Shown: in pieces, positions 1 through 8,761 of the stretch
Numbering within the stretch: position 1 is the stretch's first letter
How the letters are laid out: the number at the start of each line of letters is the position of its first letter
Assembly: GCA_902834055.1 (NCBI GenBank)
Contig: CADFHB010000002.1
Coordinates: forward strand, 18,855 to 82,854
DNA from: Lactobacillaceae bacterium
GTDB lineage: Bacteria; Bacillota; Bacilli; Lactobacillales; Lactobacillaceae
Reading direction: 5' to 3'
DNA length: 64,000 bases
Notes under the pieces: model-generated
Seen by the model: the letters and a program-made list of their open reading frames with translations, nothing else
Databases searched by the model: none
Told to the model about the DNA's origin: nothing
Translations under genes and position numbers: made by a program

Positions 1-597
1 TACCCAGCGGTCAAGGCGGGGATCGTTAACTGGCCAATGAGTGACATTCGTTTGACCAGTGCCGACACGGCCCAACTGATTGACCTCGGTACCCACATTA
101 TTGATGTTTGGGACCACTACAGTGATGAAGGACTGGATATCAAGGCCTTTGACGGTGATACCCGCCACCACACTGTAACGCCGATCATGCACCGTGACGG
201 TGACCAGTACGTCTTAGACTTGGTTCTTCGTGATAACAACACGAATGACCAGTACCCACTGGGAATTTTCCACCCACACGAAAAGTTGTGGCACATCAAG
301 AAGGAAAATATCGGCCTGATTGAAGTGATGGGACGGGCAATTTTACCGGCCCGGTTGAAAGATGAGCTAAATGAAGTTAAGAAGTTTTGGCTCGGCGCCG
401 CAAACAAGATTGCTGATAGCCACCTGCCGTGGGCAAAGGAAGTTCAGTCACGGGTTGACATCACCAAGGACAACGTCGATGAAGTCTTGGAACAAGAATT
501 GGCTAACATTTTTGCCAATGTTCTAGAAAATGCTGGGGTCTTTAAGGATGATGCGGCTGGCCAAGCTGGCTGGGACCGCTTCATTGACCAGCTGTAA
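1..597 (+). CDS. galT: UDP-glucose--hexose-1-phosphate uridylyltransferase, C-terminal part
   Basis: The reading frame is open from base 1, so the gene begins outside the window and only about 198 C-terminal residues are seen. The product transfers UMP between UDP-glucose and galactose-1-phosphate in the cytoplasmic Leloir pathway. Segments such as GIVNWP near the left edge, RHHTVTPI and GIFHPHEKLWHIKKENIG are typical of the Gram-positive (type 2) GalT family. The methionine at 37 is internal, because family residues continue upstream of it. galR follows after a short gap, the usual order at the end of a lactobacillar gal operon. The family assignment is firm; the N-terminal catalytic region cannot be inspected. 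Confidence 0.93.
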   Translation, partial: YPAVKAGIVNWPMSDIRLTSADTAQLIDLGTHIIDVWDHYSDEGLDIKAFDGDTRHHTVTPIMHRDGDQYVLDLVLRDNNTNDQYPLGIFHPHEKLWHIKKENIGLIEVMGRAILPARLKDELNEVKKFWLGAANKIADSHLPWAKEVQSRVDITKDNVDEVLEQELANIFANVLENAGVFKDDAAGQAGWDRFIDQL

Positions 598-603
598 AAA
601 TAA

Positions 604-1620
<1,017 letters not shown>

Positions 1621-1666
1621 ATGAGCGCGGCGGTGCTAGAGTAAAGGCACGCTGTGTTCAGGCCAA

Positions 1667-1716
1667 AATGGCTTCCAATATTTGGAAAAATTTTCCAAAT
1701 GTTGGAAGCCATTTTT
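1667..1716. terminator. Bidirectional intrinsic terminator after galR
   Basis: A long near-perfect inverted repeat (AATGGCTTCCAA arm, matching arm ending GGAAGCCATT) is followed by seven T residues on the plus strand and preceded by AAAA, so it can work both ways between the convergent galR and AraC-type gene. Its inner half (TTTGGA-TCCAAA) resembles the intergenic hairpin family found elsewhere in the window. Confidence 0.85.
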
Positions 1717-1725
1717 TTATGCCGG

Positions 1726-2657
1726 TTAGGAGGGGGACTGCTTATCTGTGTCCTTGAACCGTTGGTAATAATTAATATCCGTATCCCGGGATAACAGTAC
1801 CTGGGGGTCGAAGCTGCTGCTATCCTGAAACTTCTGCGTATAGGCCCGCCGAAATTCAGAAGGGGTTAGTTGGAACTTCTTTTTAAACTGCTTCATGAAG
1901 TGCTTGTCATCATTAAAGCAAGCATCACTAGCGACCCGCTTAATTGGGAAGTTAGTTTTTAGCAGTAGTTCTTGGGCCCGTTCCATCTTTAAATCATTAA
2001 TGAACTGAATGAGTGTTTGCCCGGTGGCTTGCTTAAAGATTCGTTCAAGGTAGTTGGGGTTAAATTCAAAGTGGGCGGCAATTTGACTGACTGTTAACGT
2101 ACTGCTGAGGTTAGATAAAATCCAGCCCTTGATGTTACTCATCTGGTCACTACCTGCAGATGAATGGGATTCAACAAAGTCGTGGGCCAACTCAATCAGC
2201 TCGTGAGCAGGTAGTCAACAGCAATGCGGGGGTAGTGCTTATTAATGGCGATATCTAGGACCTGGTTAGCGAGCACAAAGGACTTCTTAATGGCTGGCAA
2301 GGTAAAGTGGGCTGGTAAGGGAATAATTCCGTTGCGGACTGACTGCCCTTCCCAATATTCACCCACTTGGCAACTGTGGGGGTGGGGGAAGAAATGAAAC
2401 CAGTAGTACTGGGTGTGGCGGGGCGACTTTTGGTAGCTAACCACAATGGCATGGGCAGGGACCAGTAAGGCCTCATTTGCAGTAATGGCAAACCGGTGTT
2501 TATTAACTTGCAAGAAGAGTTGTCCAGAAACAACAATAATAATCTCATAAGCTTCGTTTTGATAAATTCGTTTGTGCCGCCAATTGTCGCCCGCGGTAAA
2601 GAACCCCTGGTTAGCAGCGACGACGGGGTGGCGAATGTCAAAGTAAGTTACCTGCAT
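1726..2657 (-). pseudogene. AraC-family sugar regulator, broken by a frameshift
   Basis: Two adjacent minus-strand frames together make one AraC/MsmR-type regulator. The 5' part (2196-2657, 153 residues, starting after an AGGAGG site) is the cupin-like effector domain and ends LLTS-stop. The 3' part (1726-2190) carries the double helix-turn-helix DNA-binding domain (LTVSQIAAHFEFNPNYLERIFK). Around 2195-2215 the second frame is open through residues HELIELAHDF, so a single-base slip (-1) would join them. The gene is divergent from the sugar symporter and was probably the raffinose/melibiose activator. It could be a true loss or a sequencing error; the neighbouring alpha-galactosidase is also broken, which favours decay. 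Confidence 0.82.
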
Positions 2658-2754
2658 GATACCCCTCCTTAATGGTAGGAAATCTCCACCTAATGTTCAA
2701 TATAAAGTGGTAAATAGACACCTTTAATGCAGTAACCACCATTTTTGAAAGCTA

Positions 2755-2770
2755 TTGAAAACGATTACAA
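2755..2770 (+). promoter_or_regulatory. cre (CcpA) site in the promoter of the sugar symporter
   Basis: TTGAAAACGATTACAA matches the catabolite-responsive element consensus TGWAARCGYTWNCW with one mismatch and is nearly palindromic. It lies about 45 bases upstream of the symporter start and overlaps a possible -10 (TACAAT, 2766-2771). This suggests repression by CcpA when glucose is present. Confidence 0.7.
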
Positions 2771-2814
2771 TTTAACCGTTGAAAGGTTGAATTTTTTGTT
2801 AGGAGTGAATTGCA

Positions 2815-4185
2815 ATGGATAACAAAAGGGTGAAATATCCATTTGGATCGACCAAAGCGAAGGTCGGCCCCCTAGAAAAGCTGAGTTATGCCAACCTTGA
2901 CTTTTTTGGACAGTTATTGGCAACGGTGGTTAATAATTATTTGATGTACTTCTTCACGGATGTGGCAGCAGTCTCGGCCGCCGCCACGGGGATAATCTTA
3001 CTGATTGCCCGGGTAGTTGATGCGGTTGGTGCGCCAGTCTGGGGGACCTTGATTGACATGACCCACTCTAAGTTTGGTAAGGCTCGGCCCTACTTCTTAT
3101 GGTTGGCCTTGCCATATGCCGCTAGTGCGATCTTACTGTTCTGGGCGCCAAGCCTCTCCCCAGCCGCTAAGGCGATCTACTGTGGAGTTGTATACATGAT
3201 CTATGGGGTCCTTTATCTGGGGATTAACGCCCCGATCACCACGATTTTGACCCTGATCACCTCATCACCTGCACAGCGAGTTAAGTTGAATTCATGGCGG
3301 ATGGTGGGCGCCCAGCTGGGGGTATTTATCGTTAATTCCTTGACGTTGCCACTGGTGGCCTTCTTTGGTGGCGGTAACGATGTTAAGGGTTTCCGGATCT
3401 TTATCGTAATTTTCGCGATCTTAAACGTGTGTGAGACCCTGTTCTCATTTGGCCACATCCGCGAACGGGTGGTTGTACCGAATAGTCAGCGGGTTACCCT
3501 GCGGAAGAGTATCCACGCGATGAATAAGAACTGGCCATGGTTCTTGATCGTCGGTGGAAACTTCCTCTTTTGGATTGCCCAACAGGGCCGTCAGCAGTCA
3601 CTGGTTTATTACTTTACGTACTATTTCCACAACAAGGGGTTAGTAACGTTCTTTAATTCAATTGCTATTATTCAAGTGATTGGTATTATCTCAATCCCAT
3701 TGTTGAATAAGTACATGTCCAAGAGTCATATTTGGGCACTCGGCTTAGCTGGTGCCGTACTTGGTCAGTTTATTATCATGTTTGCCCACCTCAACGTGGT
3801 CAGCGCAATCATCGGGTGGATCATTGCCAACATTGGTTCTGGGATTGCCTGCTCGATGCCGTTTGCGATGTTGGGATCGGTCGTGGACTATGGTGAGTGG
3901 AAGAACGGTGTTAACGCTGCCGGGATTTTAACTACGGTGGGTTCTGCCTTCTGTATGTCAATGGGAATGGGCCTTGTCGGTGCCTTAAATGGTGGTATTA
4001 TGTCGGCCTTTGGCTACGTTGCCAATCATGCCCAAACTGCCCATGCCCTATTGGGGATCAATATTTCGTTTAACTGGGTAACGATCTTAATGTACGCACT
4101 GGCGATTATCCCTGATCTGGTTTATCAAAAGTATGAAAACATGGAAAAGGATATTACCGTTGAACTTTCCAAGACCCGTGAATAG
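2815..4185 (+). CDS. GPH-family sugar:cation symporter (raffinose/melibiose permease type)
   Basis: A 456-residue, 12-helix glycoside-pentoside-hexuronide:cation symporter in the cytoplasmic membrane. It carries the family segment D(A)VGAPVWGTLIDMTHSKFGKARPY near residues 70-95 and the second-half segment SMPFAMLGSVVDYGEWKNG. Unlike LacS at 14.5-16.4 kb it has no C-terminal IIA domain, so it cannot be regulated by HPr phosphorylation. It lies between a broken AraC regulator and a broken alpha-galactosidase, which suggests alpha-galactosides (raffinose, melibiose) as substrates. A cre site lies in its promoter. The reading frame is intact. The substrate is inferred from neighbours. Confidence 0.85.
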   Translation: MDNKRVKYPFGSTKAKVGPLEKLSYANLDFFGQLLATVVNNYLMYFFTDVAAVSAAATGIILLIARVVDAVGAPVWGTLIDMTHSKFGKARPYFLWLALPYAASAILLFWAPSLSPAAKAIYCGVVYMIYGVLYLGINAPITTILTLITSSPAQRVKLNSWRMVGAQLGVFIVNSLTLPLVAFFGGGNDVKGFRIFIVIFAILNVCETLFSFGHIRERVVVPNSQRVTLRKSIHAMNKNWPWFLIVGGNFLFWIAQQGRQQSLVYYFTYYFHNKGLVTFFNSIAIIQVIGIISIPLLNKYMSKSHIWALGLAGAVLGQFIIMFAHLNVVSAIIGWIIANIGSGIACSMPFAMLGSVVDYGEWKNGVNAAGILTTVGSAFCMSMGMGLVGALNGGIMSAFGYVANHAQTAHALLGINISFNWVTILMYALAIIPDLVYQKYENMEKDITVELSKTRE

Positions 4186-4191
4186 AAAAAT

Positions 4192-4221
4192 AAGGGGCCG
4201 TGACGATTGCCACATCCCCTT
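4192..4221 (-). terminator. Intrinsic terminator of the small minus-strand gene
   Basis: AAGGGG and CCCCTT arms enclose a partly paired loop. Read on the minus strand the hairpin is followed by TTATTTTTC, a T-rich tail, whereas the plus-strand tail is not T-rich. It therefore fits the end of the small minus-strand reading frame just beyond it. Confidence 0.5.
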
Positions 4222-4222
4222 A

Positions 4223-4318
4223 CTAGTTAAAGTGCGAGTATAAGATGAAAATTGTGTCAACAATGATGATGAGTGCGAGAAAGAATAGTAAGTTACCGCG
4301 TTTGGGTTTGTTATCCAT
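4223..4318 (-). CDS. Small membrane protein, 31 residues
   Basis: A short reading frame starts at ATG 4318 behind a good GGAGG site (about 4327-4331 on the plus strand). It encodes MDNKPKRGN followed by one continuous hydrophobic helix (LLFFLALIIIVDTIFILY) and a short polar end. The positive-inside N-terminus and single helix are typical of real small membrane proteins. It lies in the gap between symporter and alpha-galactosidase, on the opposite strand, and is followed by a minus-strand hairpin with a T-rich tail. Function unknown. No protein family was recognised. Confidence 0.6.
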   Translation of the reverse strand: MDNKPKRGNLLFFLALIIIVDTIFILYSHFN

Positions 4319-4361
4319 ACGATCGTGACCTCCATTTGACTTAGTAACTTCATCATAGCAA

Positions 4362-4375
4362 TGAAAACGTTTCAA
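4362..4375 (+). promoter_or_regulatory. cre-like site upstream of alpha-galactosidase
   Basis: TGAAAACGTTTCAA resembles a CcpA cre but the right half-site is displaced by one base, so it is a weak match. It lies about 70 bases ahead of the alpha-galactosidase start. Confidence 0.4.
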
Positions 4376-4379
4376 AAGA

Positions 4380-4408
4380 AGAAAAGGTGGTAAATTGCCA
4401 CCTTTTCT
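4380..4408 (+). promoter_or_regulatory. Hairpin in the leader of the alpha-galactosidase gene
   Basis: A perfect 11-base-pair stem (AGAAAAGGTGG pairing with CCACCTTTTCT) with a 7-base loop sits about 33 bases before the start codon. No long T run follows, so it is more likely an mRNA-processing or stability element than a strong terminator. Confidence 0.45.
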
Positions 4409-4441
4409 ATCGGATTAAGGTGTAACAAAGGAGGATCACAA

Positions 4442-6504
4442 ATGGGTAAGATTTCAGTTAGCACTCCGGCAACGACACTGGGGTTAGAAGTCCTCGATAC
4501 AGGCGCAGTGGCCTTAAGTCGGGTGGGCTCGAATGATCTGTCGCAAGTTGATAATCAAAATAAGGAACAAATGACACTAACCGAAGTCCAGGTGACGGGA
4601 GAAAATATCCATCACAAGGGTGTCGGATTTGTTAGTACGGAACCAGGAAGTAGTCTTCACTATCTTAGTCACCAGGTCACGGATAATGACCAGGGGAAGC
4701 TGTTAACGGTTATTCAAAAGAATAAAACGGGGAACTTAAAGGTAATTAATCACTACCAGCTCTACAACAATACCCCGGTAATTCGCAGCTGGGTAACCCT
4801 AGAAAACGTGGGGACGGCTTCTTTAGGGATCGAGTACGTATCCTCGTTTGCACTAACGGGAGTTAACCAGGCCCAGGACCTTACCGGTAATTACGCCACG
4901 GATAACACCTTGTACGTAGCCAATAATGATTGGACAGCGGAAGCCCAGTGGAAAGCTAATACACTAAAGGATACTGGTTTAGACTACTGGGTCGATGGTG
5001 AAGAGAGGCAAGCCTCCTCAAAGCGGATTAGCATCACCAACAATTCTTCGTGGTCCTGTTCGGAATATTCGCCTAATGGGCTCTTGGTAAATAATAAGAC
5101 TGGCCAGGTGGCAATTTGGCAGATCGAAAACAATGGCGCTTGGCACTACGAATTAACCGATATCGGTGCCGGGAACCTCCTAGCCATCCGGCTGTCGGGT
5201 CCGGAGGAGTACGATAACCACTGGTGGAAGGACCTCCAGCCAGGGGAGCAGTTTACGACGGTTACCGTGGCGTTTGGCCAGCTAATGGGAGATTTTGAAA
5301 CGGCCATTGGGGCAATGACAAAGTACCGGAGGAATATTCGCCGCCCAAATACTGATGACCAGCGTTTGGCCGTAATCTTTAATGACTATATGAATGGCCT
5401 CTCTGGCGACCCGACGACTGCCAAGGAGAAGCCGTTGATTGTGGTTGGTACGCTCCTGGCTACTGGTGGGACAGTGTGGGTGAGTGGCAACCGTCCAGCG
5501 AACGTTTTCCCAACGGCATCGAAGAGGTGATTGACTATATCCGCAGCAAGGGGATGGTCCCTGGCCTGTGGTTGGAAATTGAAGTAATGGGAATCAAGTG
5601 CCCACTAGCGAGTCAGTTACCAGATGACTGGTTCTTTACCCGGCATGGCAAGCGGGTGATTAATTCTGACCGCTACCACCTGGACTTTACCAATCCGGCA
5701 GTGCGTAAGTACGCAGATAGTGTAGTTGACCGGTTAGTAAAGCAGTATGGTGTCGGCTATATTAAGATGGACTATAATATTACGACTGGGATTGGCACCG
5801 ACCATGCTGCTGACAGCTATGGGGATGGCCTTCTTAACCATAACCGTGTCTACCTGAAGTGGTGGGATGCGGTTTTCCAGCGCTATCCAGAATTAGTAAT
5901 TGAAAACTGTGGTAGTGGTGGGATGCGCCATGACTATGCGATGCTTCAACGCCACAGCACCCAATCAATGACCGACCAAACGGATTACGTTCGCAACGGT
6001 AACATCGCTGCCGTGGGGGCCTCTGTTGTTACCCCTGAGCAATGTGCAATCTGGTCTTATCCTTTAAAGGACGGGGATGACGAAGAGGTAATCTTCAACA
6101 TGGTTAACGCAATGCTAGTACGGATTCACCAAAGTGGCTTGCTAAACGAGGTGACCGGCCACCGCCTTGACCTGGTCAAAGAAGGGATCGCAACCTATAA
6201 ACACTATCGTGACCAGATCCCGTCACTACTTCCCGTTTGGCCAACTGGCTTGGGACAAATTGACGATTCCTGGTTTAGCTACGGCCTCCATGGCCACGGC
6301 GAGATGTACCTAGCAGTTTGGCGTGGGGTTGGTGGGGTGGCCACCCAGTCAATCGACCTGACAGCGTATGGTAAAGTGGCTACCATTAAGCAGGTATACC
6401 CAACCAACGATGAGCTAATTTCTTATGCCGTTGTCGGCAATAAGTTAGCCGTTAACTTTCCACGCGAACGGTTTGCACGGTTATATAAGGTTGAATTTAA
6501 ATAG
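4442..6504 (+). pseudogene. Alpha-galactosidase (GH36), disrupted by a small frame-breaking deletion
   Basis: Two overlapping plus-strand frames cover a GH36 alpha-galactosidase. The first (4442-5530) starts after AAGGAGG and holds the N-terminal beta-sandwich. It leaves the family sequence just after DPTTAKEKPL and ends in an unrelated tail. The family sequence resumes in another frame as DCGWYAPGYWWDSVGEWQPS (from about 5437) and runs to 6504, including the nucleophile region YIKMDYN and the acid/base region MTDQTDYV. From memory of the family about 14 residues are missing at 5435-5440, where the repeat TTGATT could have mediated loss of about 40 bases. The usual NCLWGDP motif also reads NGLSGDP. 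Catalytic residues lie after the break, so no full-length enzyme can be made. Confidence 0.88.
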
Positions 6505-6525
6505 CATGGTGTAGTTCTTGTGATA

Positions 6526-6575
6526 AAAAAAGATCCGAGCAGTCGGCGAATTTGATCGACTACTCGGGTCTTTTT
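6526..6575. terminator. Bidirectional terminator
   Basis: AAAAGATCCGAGCAGTCG pairs with CGACTACTCGGGTCTTTTT around a 10-base loop; A run before and T run after allow use by the convergent alpha-galactosidase and SufT-like genes. Confidence 0.85.
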
Positions 6576-6893
6576 CTATTCATGGATGCCTAAGGCTAAC
6601 CGTGCAGCCCGGCTCATCCTGCTCGGCGTCCATGCTGGCTCCCAGACGAATTGGACGTCAACGTTTTTGACCTCGGGGACCTGCTTGGCGGCCGCAGAAA
6701 CATCCCGTGCTAATACGTCGGTAAGCGGACACCCTATCGTGGTGAGGGTCATCTTGACGAGACAAATCCCGTCTTCATCGAGATCGAGGCTATATATTAG
6801 GCCCAAGTTAACAACGTCAATTCCCAATTCAGGATCAATGACGGTGGTAAGGTGGTTAATGATATCATCCCGGATAGCTTGTGGCGACCGCAT
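6576..6893 (-). CDS. Metal-sulfur cluster assembly factor (MIP18/SufT family)
   Basis: A 105-residue protein of the DUF59/MIP18 family (PaaD, SufT), which helps mature iron-sulfur proteins in the cytoplasm. It shows the family start (AIRDDIINHLTTVIDPELGIDVVNLGLIY), the conserved cysteine in TTIGCPL near residue 54 and a final basic segment. It starts only two bases after the end of the serine dehydratase alpha gene. That coupling makes sense because the dehydratase needs a [4Fe-4S] cluster. The family is certain; the dedicated client is inferred from the operon. Confidence 0.9.
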   Translation of the reverse strand: MRSPQAIRDDIINHLTTVIDPELGIDVVNLGLIYSLDLDEDGICLVKMTLTTIGCPLTDVLARDVSAAAKQVPEVKNVDVQFVWEPAWTPSRMSRAARLALGIHE

Positions 6894-6895
6894 TT

Positions 6896-7777
6896 TTAAA
6901 CCTCGGTGCCAAAAATACGGGCTTTAATTGCTTGCCCGGTTGGCGTCCCAGCTAGGCCACCAATCCCCGTTTCGCGTAATGCTGCGGGAAGACCATGACC
7001 AACCTTGTTCATGGCCGAAATACATTCATCTACTGGAATTTTATTGACACACCCGGCCAGGGCCATGTCAGCGGCAATCAAGGCGTTACCAGCACCGATC
7101 GCGTTTCGCTTTACGCAAGGGATTTCGACCAGGCCGGCAATCGGGTCGCAAACGAGCCCGAGAAGGTTTGAAATGGCGATTGCCATTGCGTGGCCACTTT
7201 GCCGTGGCGTTCCACCAGCTGCTTCTACCGCCGCGGCGGCCCCCATGGCCGCGGCGCTCCCGACTTCCGCTTGACAACCACCAGTGGCGCCGGCAATCCC
7301 AGAGTGGTTGGCAATTACTAGCCCAACACCACCCGCCGTAAAGAGGAAACGGATCATCTGGTCATCGGTTAGGTGTAGCCGGTCCTTAAGCATGAACAAG
7401 ACACCCGGTAGTGTCCCAGCTGATCCGGCAGTGGGGGTGGCACAAACGACCCCCATGGCCGCGTTAACCTCGTTGGTAGCGATGGCGTCTTGGACGGCTT
7501 CCATCATCGCGTCACCGGAAAGGGTCCGGTGGGTTTCCCGGTAGTGTTTGATCTTGACGGCTTCGCCACCGGTTAACCGGGTTTTTGAAAAGACCCCCTT
7601 GCCGCTTTGGCCGCGTAAGACCGCATTCTCCATTGTGGCAATGTTAGTGGCCATATGCCGCCAAATGCTCTCCCGGCTGTTGTGGGAAGTGTGACACTCT
7701 TGTTGGATAATCAATTCTGAAATTGGCTGGTGTGATTGCTCAGCGTCTTCAATAATTTCTTGGATACTATTGTACAT
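6896..7777 (-). CDS. sdaAA: L-serine dehydratase, iron-sulfur-dependent, alpha subunit
   Basis: This 293-residue subunit holds the catalytic [4Fe-4S] cluster that deaminates L-serine to pyruvate and ammonia. The cluster cysteines are visible in VVCATPTAGSAGTLPG, GGCQAEVG and VCDPIAGLVEIPC. It follows the beta subunit gene after 13 bases and precedes a SufT-like cluster assembly factor, giving a compact three-gene operon read on the minus strand. Pyruvate from serine would support energy and redox balance during amino acid use. Length and motifs fit a full enzyme. Confidence 0.95.
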   Translation of the reverse strand: MYNSIQEIIEDAEQSHQPISELIIQQECHTSHNSRESIWRHMATNIATMENAVLRGQSGKGVFSKTRLTGGEAVKIKHYRETHRTLSGDAMMEAVQDAIATNEVNAAMGVVCATPTAGSAGTLPGVLFMLKDRLHLTDDQMIRFLFTAGGVGLVIANHSGIAGATGGCQAEVGSAAAMGAAAAVEAAGGTPRQSGHAMAIAISNLLGLVCDPIAGLVEIPCVKRNAIGAGNALIAADMALAGCVNKIPVDECISAMNKVGHGLPAALRETGIGGLAGTPTGQAIKARIFGTEV

Positions 7778-7790
7778 TTGGGTGTACCTC

Positions 7791-8453
7791 CTACAAGCAA
7801 ATGACGTGGTTAAACTTAGCTTGAATATCTTTGATCGTCTCTTCAGTCATGTAGTTTTTGATGTCGTATTCATAAATATCATCGACGTCGCCCTTCAGTG
7901 ACTGCTTACGAGAAAAGGGCGCAACCTGGTCAATATAGCTAGTTAATTCGACGGCGTTGGGGTGCTTTTTACCGTAGTCAACGTAAACGATGATTGGCAA
8001 TGGGCCGGCCGGTTTGACCGTAATTTGGTCAATGACCATTTGCCGAATTTCAATTGCACCACCACCGATCGAGCAGGCGGTTAGGCTGATTGCTTTTTGA
8101 TTATTACTAACTTCTAATACCGCAGTATTAGGGTGGTGAATCGGGCTGGGCCCATCCTCTTCAACAAAGCGGATATCAATCCCCCGTTCTTCGGCAATAC
8201 TGATCGCGTCAGGGACCCGCTGGTCATCAGGTAGGAAACCAAGGATCCCGGCTGCAATAGCGTAGTCGGTGCCGTGACCGCGGTGAGTCTTGGCAAATGA
8301 TTCGTAGTAGTGCACTGTTACTTTGGTAATGCGGGCACTAAATAACTTGTAAGCCGCGCGCCCAATTTTGACGGCGCCGGCGGTATGCGAACTCGAGGGC
8401 CCGATCATAACGGGACCAATAATATCAAAAACGCTTCGGTACTTTGCACCCAT
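7791..8453 (-). CDS. sdaAB: L-serine dehydratase, iron-sulfur-dependent, beta subunit
   Basis: The 220-residue beta chain of the two-subunit serine dehydratase. The signature IGPSSSHTAGAVKIGR lies near residues 17-32, and an ACT-like regulatory end follows. The ATG at 8453 is chosen because GGAGG stands just upstream; an in-frame TTG at 8468 would include the ribosome site in the coding region. First gene of the sdaAB-sdaAA-sufT operon, divergent from a peptide symporter. Confidence 0.94.
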   Translation of the reverse strand: MGAKYRSVFDIIGPVMIGPSSSHTAGAVKIGRAAYKLFSARITKVTVHYYESFAKTHRGHGTDYAIAAGILGFLPDDQRVPDAISIAEERGIDIRFVEEDGPSPIHHPNTAVLEVSNNQKAISLTACSIGGGAIEIRQMVIDQITVKPAGPLPIIVYVDYGKKHPNAVELTSYIDQVAPFSRKQSLKGDVDDIYEYDIKNYMTEETIKDIQAKFNHVICL

Positions 8454-8761
8454 CTTTTTTTCCTCCAAGTTAAACGTACTTAAAATACACTATGGCGTGT
8501 TAAGATTAAATCTTTTTGCCGTCGTTTTAAAGCCTTAAATTGAGAAAACAGCTTCTTGATTATAGGAAGATCGGGGGTGCTACTGAAAACAGCAAAAATT
8601 GGGAAAAGGTTAATATAATTGCCATTATTAAGCCTTCAATATCAAAAAGTTACTTTTTGTGTTTGATAAAGCGCTCACATACTGATAATATAGGCATTGA
8701 TGAGTGGTTTGTATTTTTATTAGTTAGCGATTTAGCTCAATGTAGGAAAGAAGGAATGATT
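8454..8761. other. Divergent intergenic region between sdaAB and the peptide symporter
   Basis: An AT-rich region of about 300 bases between divergent genes. It must hold promoters for both sides. A sequence at about 8667-8680 (ATAAAGCGCTCACA) resembles a cre but lacks the left TG. The frame is open across part of it in phase with the symporter but has no homology-like or membrane features, so it is not taken as coding. Nothing else was recognised. Confidence 0.4.

Noticed and set aside
8667..8680. cre site between sdaAB and the peptide symporter
   Set aside because: ATAAAGCGCTCACA has the core but lacks the conserved left TG; too weak to call.
8540..8761. N-terminal extension of the peptide symporter by 74 residues
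   Set aside because: The upstream part has no ribosome site and no family-like or membrane sequence. AAGGA before GTG 8762 gives a normal start.
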